The position numbers were made by a program, and so were the translations under genes. From Demequina sp. B12 (GTDB lineage: Bacteria > Actinomycetota > Actinomycetes > Actinomycetales > Demequinaceae), in NCBI RefSeq assembly GCF_028823635.1, contig NZ_JAPEHU010000001.1, positions 248,001-312,000 on the forward strand: 64,000 nucleotides of DNA, in the 5' to 3' direction. The notes beneath the pieces are model-generated. The model saw only the letters and a list, made by a program, of their open reading frames with translations. It did not search any database and was not told the origin of the DNA. Below, in pieces: positions 50,509 through 59,675 of the stretch (within the stretch, counting starts at the first letter, position 1; each line of letters begins with the position of its first letter).

Positions 50509-50528
50509 ACCTGCAGCCTGAACCTTCT

Positions 50529-50561
50529 CGAAGGCCCTGAGCGTCATACTCGGGGCCTTCG
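50529..50561 (+). terminator. Terminator of the pit operon
   Basis: A 13-bp stem (CGAAGGCCCTGAG with CTCGGGGCCTTCG, one G-U pair) and a 7-base loop, followed by TGCTTTCC. It stands 20 bp after the last gene. Confidence 0.8.
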
Positions 50562-50602
50562 TGCTTTCCTGGCGCTGGGCGGCATGCGCTGTGCAAGCCG
50601 TC

Positions 50603-50683
50603 CCAAAGTGACTGACCCAACCGCGCTACGAGCGCGACACGCTGGCGAGCCACGCATCGGCCACCGAATCTCAGTCACTTTGG
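50603..50683. repeat. 81-bp element with 13-bp terminal inverted repeats
   Basis: CCAAAGTGACTGA at 50603-50615 is repeated exactly inverted at 50671-50683. The 55 bases between contain a short stem (GCGC/GCGC) and one GCATCGGCC motif. The element sits between two terminators in a gene-free stretch. It has no coding capacity and its nature is unclear. Confidence 0.55.
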
Positions 50684-50786
50684 AACACGCGCGCCATTCA
50701 GTCGCAGGTGGGCCGGAGCGAGGCCACACCCAGCAACCAGCACCACGCACCACGCGGCGCCGGCACCCACAGCGCCCCAGAAACGC

Positions 50787-50816
50787 AGAAGGCCCCCGGT
50801 TTCCCGGGGGCCTTCT
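50787..50816 (-). terminator. Terminator after tRNA-Leu
   Basis: A perfect 13-bp stem, AGAAGGCCCCCGG with its complement, and a 4-base loop, 8 bp beyond the 3' end of the tRNA on the minus strand. Confidence 0.8.
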
Positions 50817-50823
50817 GATCACG

Positions 50824-50907
50824 TGCGCGAGGGGGGAGTTGAACCCCCACGCCCTTTCGGGCACACGGACCTGAACCGTGCGCGTCTGCCTATTCCGCCA
50901 CTCGCGC
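50824..50907 (-). tRNA. tRNA-Leu (anticodon CAG)
   Basis: A cloverleaf reads on the minus strand. The acceptor stem is GCGCGAG/CTCGCGC, the D-arm has GTGGCGGAATAGGCAGACGC, the anticodon arm is CACGG-TTCAGGT-CCGTG with anticodon CAG, and the long class II variable arm is TGCCCGAAAGGGCGT. The T-arm has GGGGG-TTCAACT-CCCCC. The long variable arm confirms leucine. CCA is not encoded (ACGT follows the stem). Confidence 0.95.
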
Positions 50908-50942
50908 GTGCCGGGCAACTTTAGCACGACTTGAGGGCACTA

Positions 50943-50955
50943 TACGATTCTCACT
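50943..50955 (+). promoter_or_regulatory. Leaderless-type promoter of the fhaA-pknB locus
   Basis: TACGAT (50943-50948) stands seven bases before the ATG at 50956. TTTAGC at 50920-50925 is 17 bases upstream and may be the -35 box. No ribosome binding site is present, so a leaderless transcript is likely. Confidence 0.55.
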
Positions 50956-51663
50956 ATGGGAGTCCTAGATCGCTTCGAGAAAGGCGTGGAGAACGTCGTC
51001 CAAGGGGCGTTCGCGCGGACCTTCAAGTCTGGCGTGAAGCCTGTGGAGCTTGCGAGCGCTGTGCGCCGCGAGTGTGACGCACGCGCAGCCGCTGTGGACC
51101 GTAGCCGTACGGTCGCACCTAATGAGTACGCCATCTCTTTGTCCCCCACGGACTTCGACACGATCGAACAGTGGGGTGATGAGGCGCTTGCGCGTGAGAT
51201 TGAGGATTCGGTCCGTGATCATGCGAGCCGTCAGCGTTACTCGTTTGTGGGTGCGGTGAAGGTGGAGTTCACGCAGGATGAGTCACTCAATACGGGCAGG
51301 CTTGCGGTGACGAGCCGGTCAACGCGGGGGCCGGTGGCTCCTGCGACGGAGCGGGATCACCGGTCGCGGTATCCGCTGCTGGACATTGATGGCATGCGCT
51401 ATCACCTGACGGGGGACATGACGGTGATTGGTCGTGGTCAGGAAGCGGACATTGTGGTGGATGACACGGGGGTGTCTCGTCAACATTGTCGGTTCGAAGT
51501 GACGGACCACGGCACGATTCTGACTGACCTGGGCTCAACCAATGGCACGATGGTGGAGGACCAGCGCATCAACGAAGTCACGCTGCTTGATGGCAACGCG
51601 ATTACGGTGGGGCGCACGACCATCATGTACTGGGACGGCGTACCAGCGGACGAGGATGACTAG
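50956..51663 (+). CDS. fhaA: FhaA: DUF3662 and FHA domain protein
   Basis: A 235-residue cytoplasmic protein. The N-terminal DUF3662 domain (about 1-115) starts MGVLDRFEKGVENVVQGAFART. A short linker leads to an FHA domain (about 140-230) with GRGQEADIVV, GVSRQHCRFEV and LGSTNGTMV, which bind phospho-Thr. In mycobacteria FhaA binds the phosphorylated pseudokinase domain of the flippase MviN and regulates peptidoglycan synthesis. It is the first gene of the conserved locus and lies 3 bp before fhaB. Confidence 0.95.
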   Translation: MGVLDRFEKGVENVVQGAFARTFKSGVKPVELASAVRRECDARAAAVDRSRTVAPNEYAISLSPTDFDTIEQWGDEALAREIEDSVRDHASRQRYSFVGAVKVEFTQDESLNTGRLAVTSRSTRGPVAPATERDHRSRYPLLDIDGMRYHLTGDMTVIGRGQEADIVVDDTGVSRQHCRFEVTDHGTILTDLGSTNGTMVEDQRINEVTLLDGNAITVGRTTIMYWDGVPADEDD

Positions 51664-51666
51664 CCC

Positions 51667-52185
51667 ATGAGCGAACTCTCGATCACTCTCCTCCGTTTTG
51701 GCTTCCTGATTCTGTTGTGGGCATTGGTGCTTGCGGCGATTGGGGTGCTGCGCGCGGACCTGTATGGGACGCGGGTGACAACGCGAGGTCGTGGTCGGGA
51801 GCGGCGTAAGCCGGATAACCGTGCCAACAAGGTGGCGGCTCCTTCTAGGGCCGCCACTGGCATTCGTACGGGCTCGATTTCGACGTCGTCGGCTGCGGTG
51901 GGGCATTTGGCGGTGGTGTCGGGTCCGTTGAAGGGCACCACGATTCCGTTGGGGACGGCGCCGATTCTGATTGGGCGGAGTCCTACGTGCACGTTGGTCA
52001 TTGATGACGACTACTGCTCCGCTAAGCATTGCCGGATCTTCCCTGAGGACGATGGCTGGAGGATTGAGGACTTGGGTTCCACGAATGGCACCTTCCTAGA
52101 CAATCAGCGGGTGGGGGATCCGATGCCGTTTAAGCGGGGCGATCAGGTGCGGCTGGGTGCGACGACGCTGGAACTGAGGAGCTGA
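51667..52185 (+). CDS. fhaB: FhaB/FipA: membrane-anchored FHA protein
   Basis: A 172-residue protein. One N-terminal helix (LLRFGFLILLWALVLAAIGVL) is followed by a basic linker and an FHA domain at about 80-170 with LIGRSPTC, CSAKHCRIF and LGSTNGTFL. In mycobacteria the equivalent FipA is a kinase substrate that links division proteins. It precedes pstP by 1 bp; the ribosome binding site of pstP, GAGGAG, lies within the end of this gene. Confidence 0.93.
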   Translation: MSELSITLLRFGFLILLWALVLAAIGVLRADLYGTRVTTRGRGRERRKPDNRANKVAAPSRAATGIRTGSISTSSAAVGHLAVVSGPLKGTTIPLGTAPILIGRSPTCTLVIDDDYCSAKHCRIFPEDDGWRIEDLGSTNGTFLDNQRVGDPMPFKRGDQVRLGATTLELRS

Positions 52186-52186
52186 C

Positions 52187-53527
52187 GTGTTCCTCTCTTT
52201 GCACTTTGCGGCCCGGTCTGATGTGGGTTTGGTGCGGTCCAACAACCAGGACAGTGCGTATGCGGGTCCGCATTTGTTGGTGGTGGCTGATGGCATGGGT
52301 GGTGCTGCGGGTGGCGATATTGCGTCGTCGATTGCGGTGGGCCGTCTGGCTGCTCTTGATGGTGAGTCGCATGGGCCGGATGAGGCGCTTGATGAGTTGA
52401 AGGAAGCGATCGCGGATGCGCATGCGCAGATTGTGCAGCGCGCGGCGAATGATCCGGAGTTGTCGGGGCTTGGCACCACGGTGACGGCGTTGTTGCGTGC
52501 GGGGTCGACGTTGTCGATGGCTCACATTGGTGACTCGCGCGGCTATTTGATGCGTGACGGGATTTTGGATCAGGTCACGGCGGATCACACGTTTGTGCAG
52601 CACCTCATTGATACGGGCCGGTTGAGTGCGGCCGATGCTGAGCATCACCCCAAGCGGTCCATGTTGCTGCGGGTGTTGGGTGATGTGGATGCTGATGTGC
52701 CGGTGGATATTTCGGTGCGGGAGACGCGTCCGGGGGATCGGTGGCTGTTGTGTTCTGATGGGTTGTCGGGTGTGGTGAGCCGCGACACGTTGGAGCACAC
52801 GTTGGCGGAGGTGTCGGATCCGGGGGATTGCGCCGATGCTTTGGTGTCGTTGGCTTTGGCTGCGGGGGCTCCGGACAATGTGACGTGCATTGTGGCCGAT
52901 GTGGTGGATATTGATGCGTCGGATGGTGTGGGTCCGTCGACGGCTTCACAGATTGTGGGTTCTGTGGCGCGGGATCGTCACCGTCCTACTGCGGGGGGTA
53001 ACTCTGCGGCGGGGAAGGCTGCCCGGTTGTCGGCCCGTGAGGAAGTCGAAGAAGACGAGGAGCCTTCTCGAGGTTCGAGCACGTGGTTGAAGGTTCGGCC
53101 GTGGATGTTGCCGATCAGTGCGCTGCTGGTAGTGGTCGTGGGTGCGTGGGGTGCGTATCTGTGGACGCAGAAGCAGTATTACGTGGGTTCTGATGGCATT
53201 GATGTGGCGATCTATCAGGGCATCCCGCAGGATCTTCCGCTCGTGGATTTGCACACGATGCTGGAGAACACGAACGTGCCGGTCGCGAGTTTGGCGCCGT
53301 ATCAGCAGCAGCGTGTGGAGAGCACGATTAGGGCGGCCAGCTTAGAGGAGGCTCGCGCCATCGTGGAGGCGCTGGACAGCAGTAACGCGGGGGAGCCCAT
53401 CACCACTCCGGAGCCGTCGTCCTCTGCCTCCCCTGACGCGTCGGCTGATCCCGACGCATCCGCTGATCCCTCGACGAGCCCCACCACGGGTGCTGACGCT
53501 ACCGACGCATCGGCTGGGGACGCGTAA
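52187..53527 (+). CDS. pstP: PstP-type membrane PP2C phosphatase
   Basis: A 446-residue PP2C enzyme. The catalytic domain (about 1-240) has SDVGLVRSNNQDSAY, VVADGMGGAAGG, HIGDSRGYLMRDG, SDGLSGVV and GAPDNVTCIV, the metal-binding Asp set of PPM phosphatases. One membrane helix at about 305-325 (WMLPISALLVVVVGAWGAYLW) is followed by an extracellular domain of about 100 residues ending in a Ser/Asp/Ala-rich tail. PstP dephosphorylates PknA, PknB and their targets. It lies between fhaB and rodA, as in other actinobacteria. Confidence 0.95.
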   Translation: MFLSLHFAARSDVGLVRSNNQDSAYAGPHLLVVADGMGGAAGGDIASSIAVGRLAALDGESHGPDEALDELKEAIADAHAQIVQRAANDPELSGLGTTVTALLRAGSTLSMAHIGDSRGYLMRDGILDQVTADHTFVQHLIDTGRLSAADAEHHPKRSMLLRVLGDVDADVPVDISVRETRPGDRWLLCSDGLSGVVSRDTLEHTLAEVSDPGDCADALVSLALAAGAPDNVTCIVADVVDIDASDGVGPSTASQIVGSVARDRHRPTAGGNSAAGKAARLSAREEVEEDEEPSRGSSTWLKVRPWMLPISALLVVVVGAWGAYLWTQKQYYVGSDGIDVAIYQGIPQDLPLVDLHTMLENTNVPVASLAPYQQQRVESTIRAASLEEARAIVEALDSSNAGEPITTPEPSSSASPDASADPDASADPSTSPTTGADATDASAGDA

Positions 53528-54856
53528 GTGGCTACTGTTTCCGAGATCAGCGTGCGCGCTGGGCGCCGCTCTGAACTCGCGCTCATGGGTATGGCGTGGG
53601 TCATCATTGTGCTGGCACGCGCGCTGGTGGACTACAACGCGGCTTATCTTGAGCTAGACGCCATCGCGTTCTATGGCCTGGGTGCCGCCGTGTTGATGAT
53701 TGCCGCGCATTTTGTGCTGGATCGCGTGGCGCCTAACGCTGATCCGGTGATGCTGCCTGCGGTGTTCACGTTGAACGGTGTGGGCATTGCGGAGATTCAC
53801 CGGATCGACTTGGCGGAGGGCACGGGTTTCGCGACCGCTCAGATCACGTGGGCGGCGTTGGGTGTCGCCACGATGATCGCGGTGCTGCTGCTGTTGCGTG
53901 ACCACCGCAAGCTTCGCCGGTACACGTACACCGCCGGTGTGGTGGGCCTCATTTTGTACATGCTGCCGTTGGTGCCTGGTTTGGGTATCACCATCAATGG
54001 CGCACGCATCTGGATTTCCGCGTTGGGTTATTCGATGCAGCCGGGCGAGTTCGCGAAGATCGCGCTGGTGGTGTTTTTTGCGGGCTACCTGGTGACGAAC
54101 CGTGACACGTTGGCGTTGGCGGGTCCCAAGTTCTTAGGGCTGCGCTTCCCCCGTCCCCGAGACATGGGACCGCTGTTGCTGGTGTGGGCGGCCGCGATGT
54201 TGATCATGGTTTACGAGCGTGACCTGGGCGCATCGTTGCTGTTCTTTGGGATCTTCCTGGGCATGTTGTACGTCGCGACTCAGCGTCTCAGCTGGGTGTT
54301 GACCGGTATGGGTTTGTTTGCGGTGGGTGGCACCATGGCGGCGCTCACGATTCCTCACGTGCGGTCTAGGTTCGATGCCTGGTTGCATGCGTTGGATGCG
54401 GACACGTATTCGTCGGGCACGTCGGAGCAATTGGTGCGCGGCCTGTTCGGAATGGCATCTGGGGGGCTGTTTGGTACTGGTTTGGGTGAGGGCCGCCCGG
54501 ATTTGGTGCCGTATGCGGAGTCTGACTTCATCATCGCGTCGTTGGGTGAGGAGTTGGGGCTCACCGGCTTGATGGCGATTTTGACGCTATACCTGATCAT
54601 TGTGCAGCGTGCGTTCCGCGCCTCGATTGGGGTGCGGGATGGGTTCGGCAAGCTGCTTGCCTCGGGTCTGGGTTTCGCGATGGCGATTCAGGTCTTCATT
54701 GTGGTGGGTGGCGTGACGCGGGTGATTCCGTTGACAGGCCTCACAGCGCCGTTCCTCGCGTATGGAGGTTCGTCGTTGCTGGCGAACTGGATTGTGATCG
54801 CTTTGTTGTTGCGTGTGTCTGACATGGCCCGACGACCGTCCGAGGAGGTGGCGTAA
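53528..54856 (+). CDS. rodA: RodA/FtsW-family peptidoglycan glycosyltransferase
   Basis: A 442-residue SEDS protein with about 12 membrane segments. Landmarks are GARIWISALGYSMQPGEFAKIALVVFFAGYL, the long extracellular loop, LPYAESDFIIASLGEELGL and the C-terminal PLTGLTAPFLAYGGSSLLANW. SEDS enzymes polymerise lipid II and work with a class B PBP, here the next gene. The GTG start abuts the pstP stop and pbpA follows directly. Confidence 0.95.
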   Translation: MATVSEISVRAGRRSELALMGMAWVIIVLARALVDYNAAYLELDAIAFYGLGAAVLMIAAHFVLDRVAPNADPVMLPAVFTLNGVGIAEIHRIDLAEGTGFATAQITWAALGVATMIAVLLLLRDHRKLRRYTYTAGVVGLILYMLPLVPGLGITINGARIWISALGYSMQPGEFAKIALVVFFAGYLVTNRDTLALAGPKFLGLRFPRPRDMGPLLLVWAAAMLIMVYERDLGASLLFFGIFLGMLYVATQRLSWVLTGMGLFAVGGTMAALTIPHVRSRFDAWLHALDADTYSSGTSEQLVRGLFGMASGGLFGTGLGEGRPDLVPYAESDFIIASLGEELGLTGLMAILTLYLIIVQRAFRASIGVRDGFGKLLASGLGFAMAIQVFIVVGGVTRVIPLTGLTAPFLAYGGSSLLANWIVIALLLRVSDMARRPSEEVA

Positions 54857-56326
54857 ATGAATGAACCGGTACGCCGCCTGAGCATTGTGGTGTTGACGCT
54901 GGTGTTGATGCTGATGATGTCCGCCTCATTCATTCAGGTCATCAATGCGTCTGACCTCAATCAGGATCCGCGTAACGTGCGTACGTTGTACCGCCAGTAT
55001 GGGAACTTCCGTGGCCCGTTTGTGGTGGATGGTGAGTCGATTGTGTGGTCGGCTCCAGTGGATGATCCGTACAACTACCAGCGCACTTATGCTGACGGTG
55101 CTTTGTATGCGCCGGCGACGGGCTTCTACTCGATTGTGTATGGCCGGACTGCGTTGGAGCAGACGGAGAATGAGTTGTTGAACGGGACGGCGGATTCGCT
55201 GTTCTGGACGCGGTTGGGCAACTTGTTTGCTGGTGAGCAGCAGCAGGGCGCGTCGATTGAGTTGACGTTGAAGGCGTCGATGCAGCGGGTGGCGACGGAG
55301 CAGTTGGGTGATCAGCGTGGCGCCGTGGTGGCGTTGGACCCGCGCACGGGACAGATTTTGGCGATGGTGACGAGCCCGTCGTATGACCCGGCGTTGTTGG
55401 CGGGTCACGACACTGCCGAGGTGAACGCGAACTATCAGGAGTTGTTGAACCGCGAGGATGGGCCGCTGATTAACAGGGCCATTGCGGGTGACACCTATCC
55501 GCCTGGGTCCACGTTCAAGCTGATTGATGCGGCGGCAGCGTTGGAGGCCGGCTATGACGCGGACACTGAACTTTATGCGCCGCAGGAACTGGATTTGCCG
55601 GGCACGTCCAGGACTATCGGGAACTACGGGGGTGCGGCGTGTTCTTCGAATGACTCGATGACGTTGGCCGATGCTCTCCGGATTTCTTGCAACACGGCTT
55701 TTGCGGATCTGGGTATGGATTTGCAGTGGTCGGTGGTGCAGCGCAAGGCGGAGGACTTTGGGTGGACGGACGGCATCACGGTGCCGTTGACGGTGACGAA
55801 GTCTCGCCTGCCGGAGAACCCGAATGAGGCTCAAACGGCGATGAGCGCATTGGGTCAGTACGACGTTCGTGCGACTCCGTTGCAGATGGCGATGGTTGCT
55901 GCAGGCATCGCGAATGATGGCGTGCTGATGAAGCCCTATCTTGTGGACACGGTGCGTGCTTCTGATCTGACGGTGGTGGATGTCACGTCACCGGAGATTT
56001 ACAAGGAAGCGATGACTCGTTCGGATGCGAACACTCTCACGGAGATGATGGTGGGCGTGGTCGACAACGGTACGGGTACTGCGGCTCGCATCAATGGCGT
56101 CGAGGTTGCCGGTAAGACGGGCACGGCTGAAACTGGTCAGGACACGTCCCCTCACGCGTGGTTTGTGTCGTTTGCGCCTGCTGACGATCCGGTGGTGGCC
56201 TTGGCGGTGATCGTCGAGAACGGCGGTTCGGTCGGTGACGAGGCCACGGGTGGAGCGGTAGCCGCTCCGATTGCGAAGGCCGTGATGGAGGAAGCGATCC
56301 GGCTGGAACGGGAGGGTGACCTGTGA
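54857..56326 (+). CDS. pbpA: Class B penicillin-binding protein, PbpA
   Basis: A 489-residue transpeptidase with one N-terminal signal anchor (about 7-29) and an extracellular catalytic domain. The three active-site motifs are SxxK in PPGSTFKLID (about 213), SxN in RISCNTAFADL (about 276) and KTG in VAGKTGTAETG (about 420). It crosslinks peptidoglycan made by the RodA encoded just upstream. The stop overlaps the kinase start by 4 bp. Confidence 0.95.
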   Translation: MNEPVRRLSIVVLTLVLMLMMSASFIQVINASDLNQDPRNVRTLYRQYGNFRGPFVVDGESIVWSAPVDDPYNYQRTYADGALYAPATGFYSIVYGRTALEQTENELLNGTADSLFWTRLGNLFAGEQQQGASIELTLKASMQRVATEQLGDQRGAVVALDPRTGQILAMVTSPSYDPALLAGHDTAEVNANYQELLNREDGPLINRAIAGDTYPPGSTFKLIDAAAALEAGYDADTELYAPQELDLPGTSRTIGNYGGAACSSNDSMTLADALRISCNTAFADLGMDLQWSVVQRKAEDFGWTDGITVPLTVTKSRLPENPNEAQTAMSALGQYDVRATPLQMAMVAAGIANDGVLMKPYLVDTVRASDLTVVDVTSPEIYKEAMTRSDANTLTEMMVGVVDNGTGTAARINGVEVAGKTGTAETGQDTSPHAWFVSFAPADDPVVALAVIVENGGSVGDEATGGAVAAPIAKAVMEEAIRLEREGDL

Positions 56327-57264
56327 GCATTCATTCGGGCACCACCTTGGGCGGACGCTATGTGTTGCGTTCCCTGCTTGCTGTGGGCGGCATGGGCGAG
56401 GTGTGGCGTGGCGAGGACTCGGACTTGGGCCGTCCTGTTGCGGTGAAGGTGTTGAAGCCCGATGCCGCGTCCAATGACACTTTCCTCAAGCGGTTCCGTA
56501 ATGAGGCCCGCAATGCGGCTGGGCTGGTGCACGACAACATTGCGCAGGTTTTTGACTACGGCGATCAGGACCGCACCGCGTATCTGGTGATGGAACTGGT
56601 CGAGGGCGAACCGTTGTCCACAGTCATCGAACGCGAGAAGACTCTTCCCGAGCGCCGCATCGGCACGCTGCTCGCGCAAACCGCGCGCGGCCTGCAGGTG
56701 GCTCACGATGCTGGCATCATGCATCGAGATGTGAAGCCCGGGAACCTCATCGTGCGTGAAGGCGACAGGGTCAAGATCACTGACTTTGGGGTGTCCCGCA
56801 GCCACGACCAAACCACCCTCACCCAAACCGGAATGGTGATGGGGACCGCCCAGTACCTAGCGCCGGAGATGGCGTTGGGTAAGCCCGCAACCCCGGCATC
56901 GGACCTTTACGCGTTGGGAATCATTGCGTACGAATGTGTAGTGGGGAAGCGCCCGTTCACCGCCGCGACAGCGGTGGACATCGCGATTGCTCACGTCAAT
57001 GAGGACGTGCCACCGCTGCCGGACACCGTCTCCCCCGCAATGGCGGAACTCATCATGGACCTGCTGGAGAAGAACCCCCGCAAGCGTCCCCGCTCGGCTA
57101 AGGGTCTCGCGGAACGCATCGAGGCGCTGGACCTGCCTGACGGTGCTGTTCCCATCGTGGTGCCAGCGGACCCCGAACCTACGCGCACCCCGGCGCGCAA
57201 GATGCCCCCGAGCATCGCCCCCAAATCGTTTCGACCCCGTCCCGATGTTCCACGAGGACGGTAG
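56323..57264 (+). CDS. pknA: PknA-type Ser/Thr kinase lacking a membrane helix
   Basis: A 313-residue kinase. The domain covers about residues 10-270: VGGMGEVWRG (glycine loop), PVAVKVLKPD (ATP-binding Lys), IMHRDVKPGNLIV at about 132-144, KITDFGVSRS, and the activation segment ending MGTAQYLAPE. Its place before pknB identifies it as PknA. Mycobacterial PknA has a membrane helix and short tail, but here the protein stops after a Pro/Arg-rich tail and no hydrophobic segment is seen, so it is probably cytoplasmic. Confidence 0.92.
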   Translation: MSIHSGTTLGGRYVLRSLLAVGGMGEVWRGEDSDLGRPVAVKVLKPDAASNDTFLKRFRNEARNAAGLVHDNIAQVFDYGDQDRTAYLVMELVEGEPLSTVIEREKTLPERRIGTLLAQTARGLQVAHDAGIMHRDVKPGNLIVREGDRVKITDFGVSRSHDQTTLTQTGMVMGTAQYLAPEMALGKPATPASDLYALGIIAYECVVGKRPFTAATAVDIAIAHVNEDVPPLPDTVSPAMAELIMDLLEKNPRKRPRSAKGLAERIEALDLPDGAVPIVVPADPEPTRTPARKMPPSIAPKSFRPRPDVPRGR

Positions 57265-57353
57265 CTAGACCATGACCAAAGACAGCCAAATCTACGCAAG
57301 TGCAACAATGTCACCCGAGACACGCACATGTGACGTGGAAGACTGAAGGACAT

Positions 57354-59546
57354 ATGAACGACCAAGCGAAGATCCTGGGCGGCCGTTACGAGATCGGCGA
57401 CCTCATCGGACGCGGCGGCATGGCCGAAGTGCACATCGGCTATGACACTCGCCTCGGCCGTACTGTCGCCATCAAGATTCTGCGCGCTGACCTTGCGCGC
57501 GACCCGTCCTTCCAGACGCGGTTCCGGCGTGAGGCGCAGGCGGCTGCGGGTCTGAACCACCCCGCGATCGTCGCCGTGTATGACACCGGTGAGGAACACA
57601 CCACCGGCCCTGATGGGAACCCGCAGGCCGTGCCGTACATCGTCATGGAGTACGTCGAGGGTCACACCGTCCGTGACATCCTTAAGGGCGATGTAGCGGC
57701 GCCCATCGACGAGGCCGTGGAGATCGCGTCCGGCGTGCTGACGGCGCTCGACTATGCGCACCACGCTGGGCTGGTCCACCGGGATATCAAGCCTGCGAAC
57801 GTGATGTTGACTCCCACGGGCGCCGTGAAGGTCATGGACTTTGGTATTGCGCGCGCATTGGCCGATGCTGGCAACACGGTGACGCAAACCCAGGCAGTCG
57901 TGGGAACAGCCCAGTACCTGTCGCCTGAGCAGGCGCGCGGCGAGACTGTGGATGCTCGCTCCGATCTGTACTCCACGGGCTGCTTGCTGTTTGAACTGTT
58001 GACGGGCCGTCCTCCGTTTATTGGTGACTCCCCCGTCTCAGTGGCTTACCAGCACGTGCGTGAAGAGCCGCCAGCACCGTCGCAGTTCGCGTCCGATGTG
58101 CCGCGCCAGCTGGACCAGGTGGTGCTGCGGTCGCTCGCGAAGAACCGTGATGCCCGCTACTCGACGGCGCAGGAGTTCCTGTCCGACTTGCGTGCCGTCT
58201 TGGGTGGCGGAACGGTCAGCCCGTCCACGGGTGCAGTTGCGGTCGGTGGCGTCGCTGCCGGAGCCGCAGCAGGCGCTGTTGCGGGAGCGGCTATGGCCGG
58301 CGGGATGACGCCGGAAGAGATCGCGGAGCAGCCTACTCAGGCAATGCCCGTGACCCCTGGCCCCGAAACAAACGCGACGGAAGTGATGTCTCCCAGCCAG
58401 CAACAGGCGTGGGGTGACGTCATGGGTGGCGGTGCCGCAGGTGGTTCCGTGCCACCACCGCAGACCTCCTCTGTGCCCGTCACGGGTGAGCATGACTTGG
58501 TCGATGAGGACGCCGAGCGTAAGCGCAAGATCATTTTGTGGTCGTCGCTTGGTGGCGCTGCACTGTTGGCCATCATCATTGTGCTGTGGATTTTGCTGTC
58601 CGGGGGCGAGGAGCCTGCGGAAAGCACCACGGTGTCCGTGCCTAACGTGGTGGGGCTGGAAGAGGCTGAGGCGGTAGCCCAGATCGAGGATCTGGGCTTG
58701 GTCGCTGAAGTGACCTACGCCGCGAGCACGGATGTCGAGGCAGGGTTTGTCGTCAGCACGGACCCGGAGCCGAACACTGAACTGGAAATCCCAGCCAGCG
58801 GCCAGGCCTTGGCACTTGCTGCGGGGCAGAACCTCGCTGCAACGGAAGCCCCTGCTGAGGCGCCCACGGTCACACTGACCGTGTCCTCCGGCCCCGATGC
58901 TCTTGAGGTTCCGTCCGTGCGCGGCAAGACTCAGGAAGCGGCGCGTCTCGCGATCGAGGAAGCTGGCCTGCGGGTCGGTGACGTTCAGACGGTGGACGAT
59001 CCCGACATGGAGAAGGGCCGCGTTGTCGAGACCGACCCTGCGGAGGGCGAGAGTGTCGCACCCGACACTGCCATCACGCTCTATGTGGCGTCCGGTGAGG
59101 TTGAACTGCCGGACCTGGTGGGCATGGATGAGGACCGCGCGCGGGCCGAACTCCAAGGCCTGGGTCTGATCCCGTCGATTACTGACGTGGAGGATGACTC
59201 CGTGGATGAGGGCACTGTGCTGTCGCAGAGCCCGAACCCCGGCACGGTGGAGCAGGGCAGCACGGTGGAGCTTGACGTCGCGGTGAAGCCGTCGCTGGTG
59301 ACGATCCCGGATGTCACGGGACGTAGCCAAGCTGAGGCTGAACGCGAACTGGGCACGCTGGGGTTGAGCTTCAACTACGGCACCCCGCAGTTCTCGAACA
59401 ACATTCCTGCGGGTGCAGTGATCTCACAGAACCCGAACCCTGGAACACAGGTGGCGCCGGACACGGTTGTGACCTTGGTGTTGTCGCAGGGACCGGATAC
59501 TGAGCCGGAGCCGGAGCCAGAACCTACGGTGACCGCAACGCCGTAA
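57354..59546 (+). CDS. pknB: PknB-type Ser/Thr kinase with four PASTA domains
   Basis: A 730-residue sensor kinase. The kinase domain (about 8-275) has GRGGMAEVHIG, VAIKILRADL, HRDIKPANVML (about 141) and VMDFGIARA. An Ala/Gly-rich juxtamembrane segment leads to one helix at about 391-415. Four PASTA units (about 428-725), each starting VPNVVGL, VPSVRGK, LPDLVGM or IPDVTGR, lie outside and bind peptidoglycan fragments and lipid II in homologues. A Glu/Pro tail ends the protein. The ATG at 57354 follows GAAGGA; 89 bp separate it from pknA. Confidence 0.97.
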   Translation: MNDQAKILGGRYEIGDLIGRGGMAEVHIGYDTRLGRTVAIKILRADLARDPSFQTRFRREAQAAAGLNHPAIVAVYDTGEEHTTGPDGNPQAVPYIVMEYVEGHTVRDILKGDVAAPIDEAVEIASGVLTALDYAHHAGLVHRDIKPANVMLTPTGAVKVMDFGIARALADAGNTVTQTQAVVGTAQYLSPEQARGETVDARSDLYSTGCLLFELLTGRPPFIGDSPVSVAYQHVREEPPAPSQFASDVPRQLDQVVLRSLAKNRDARYSTAQEFLSDLRAVLGGGTVSPSTGAVAVGGVAAGAAAGAVAGAAMAGGMTPEEIAEQPTQAMPVTPGPETNATEVMSPSQQQAWGDVMGGGAAGGSVPPPQTSSVPVTGEHDLVDEDAERKRKIILWSSLGGAALLAIIIVLWILLSGGEEPAESTTVSVPNVVGLEEAEAVAQIEDLGLVAEVTYAASTDVEAGFVVSTDPEPNTELEIPASGQALALAAGQNLAATEAPAEAPTVTLTVSSGPDALEVPSVRGKTQEAARLAIEEAGLRVGDVQTVDDPDMEKGRVVETDPAEGESVAPDTAITLYVASGEVELPDLVGMDEDRARAELQGLGLIPSITDVEDDSVDEGTVLSQSPNPGTVEQGSTVELDVAVKPSLVTIPDVTGRSQAEAERELGTLGLSFNYGTPQFSNNIPAGAVISQNPNPGTQVAPDTVVTLVLSQGPDTEPEPEPEPTVTATP

Positions 59547-59565
59547 TGGCGAAGTGAAACACACA

Positions 59566-59605
59566 GGGCCGGTGCCGCGAGCAATCTCGCAGCACCGGCC
59601 CTTTC
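59566..59605 (+). terminator. Strong terminator of the fhaA-pknB locus
   Basis: A 16-bp stem (GGGCCGGTGCCGCGAG and its complement, one mismatch) closes on a CAAT loop and is followed by TTTCGCTT. It stands 19 bp after pknB. Confidence 0.85.
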
Positions 59606-59675
59606 GCTTGTCCCAGCGGTGTGTCACGGTTCGTGGCGGCTTTGTCTCACAGCACGTGAGCGGACGGCCTCAGTC

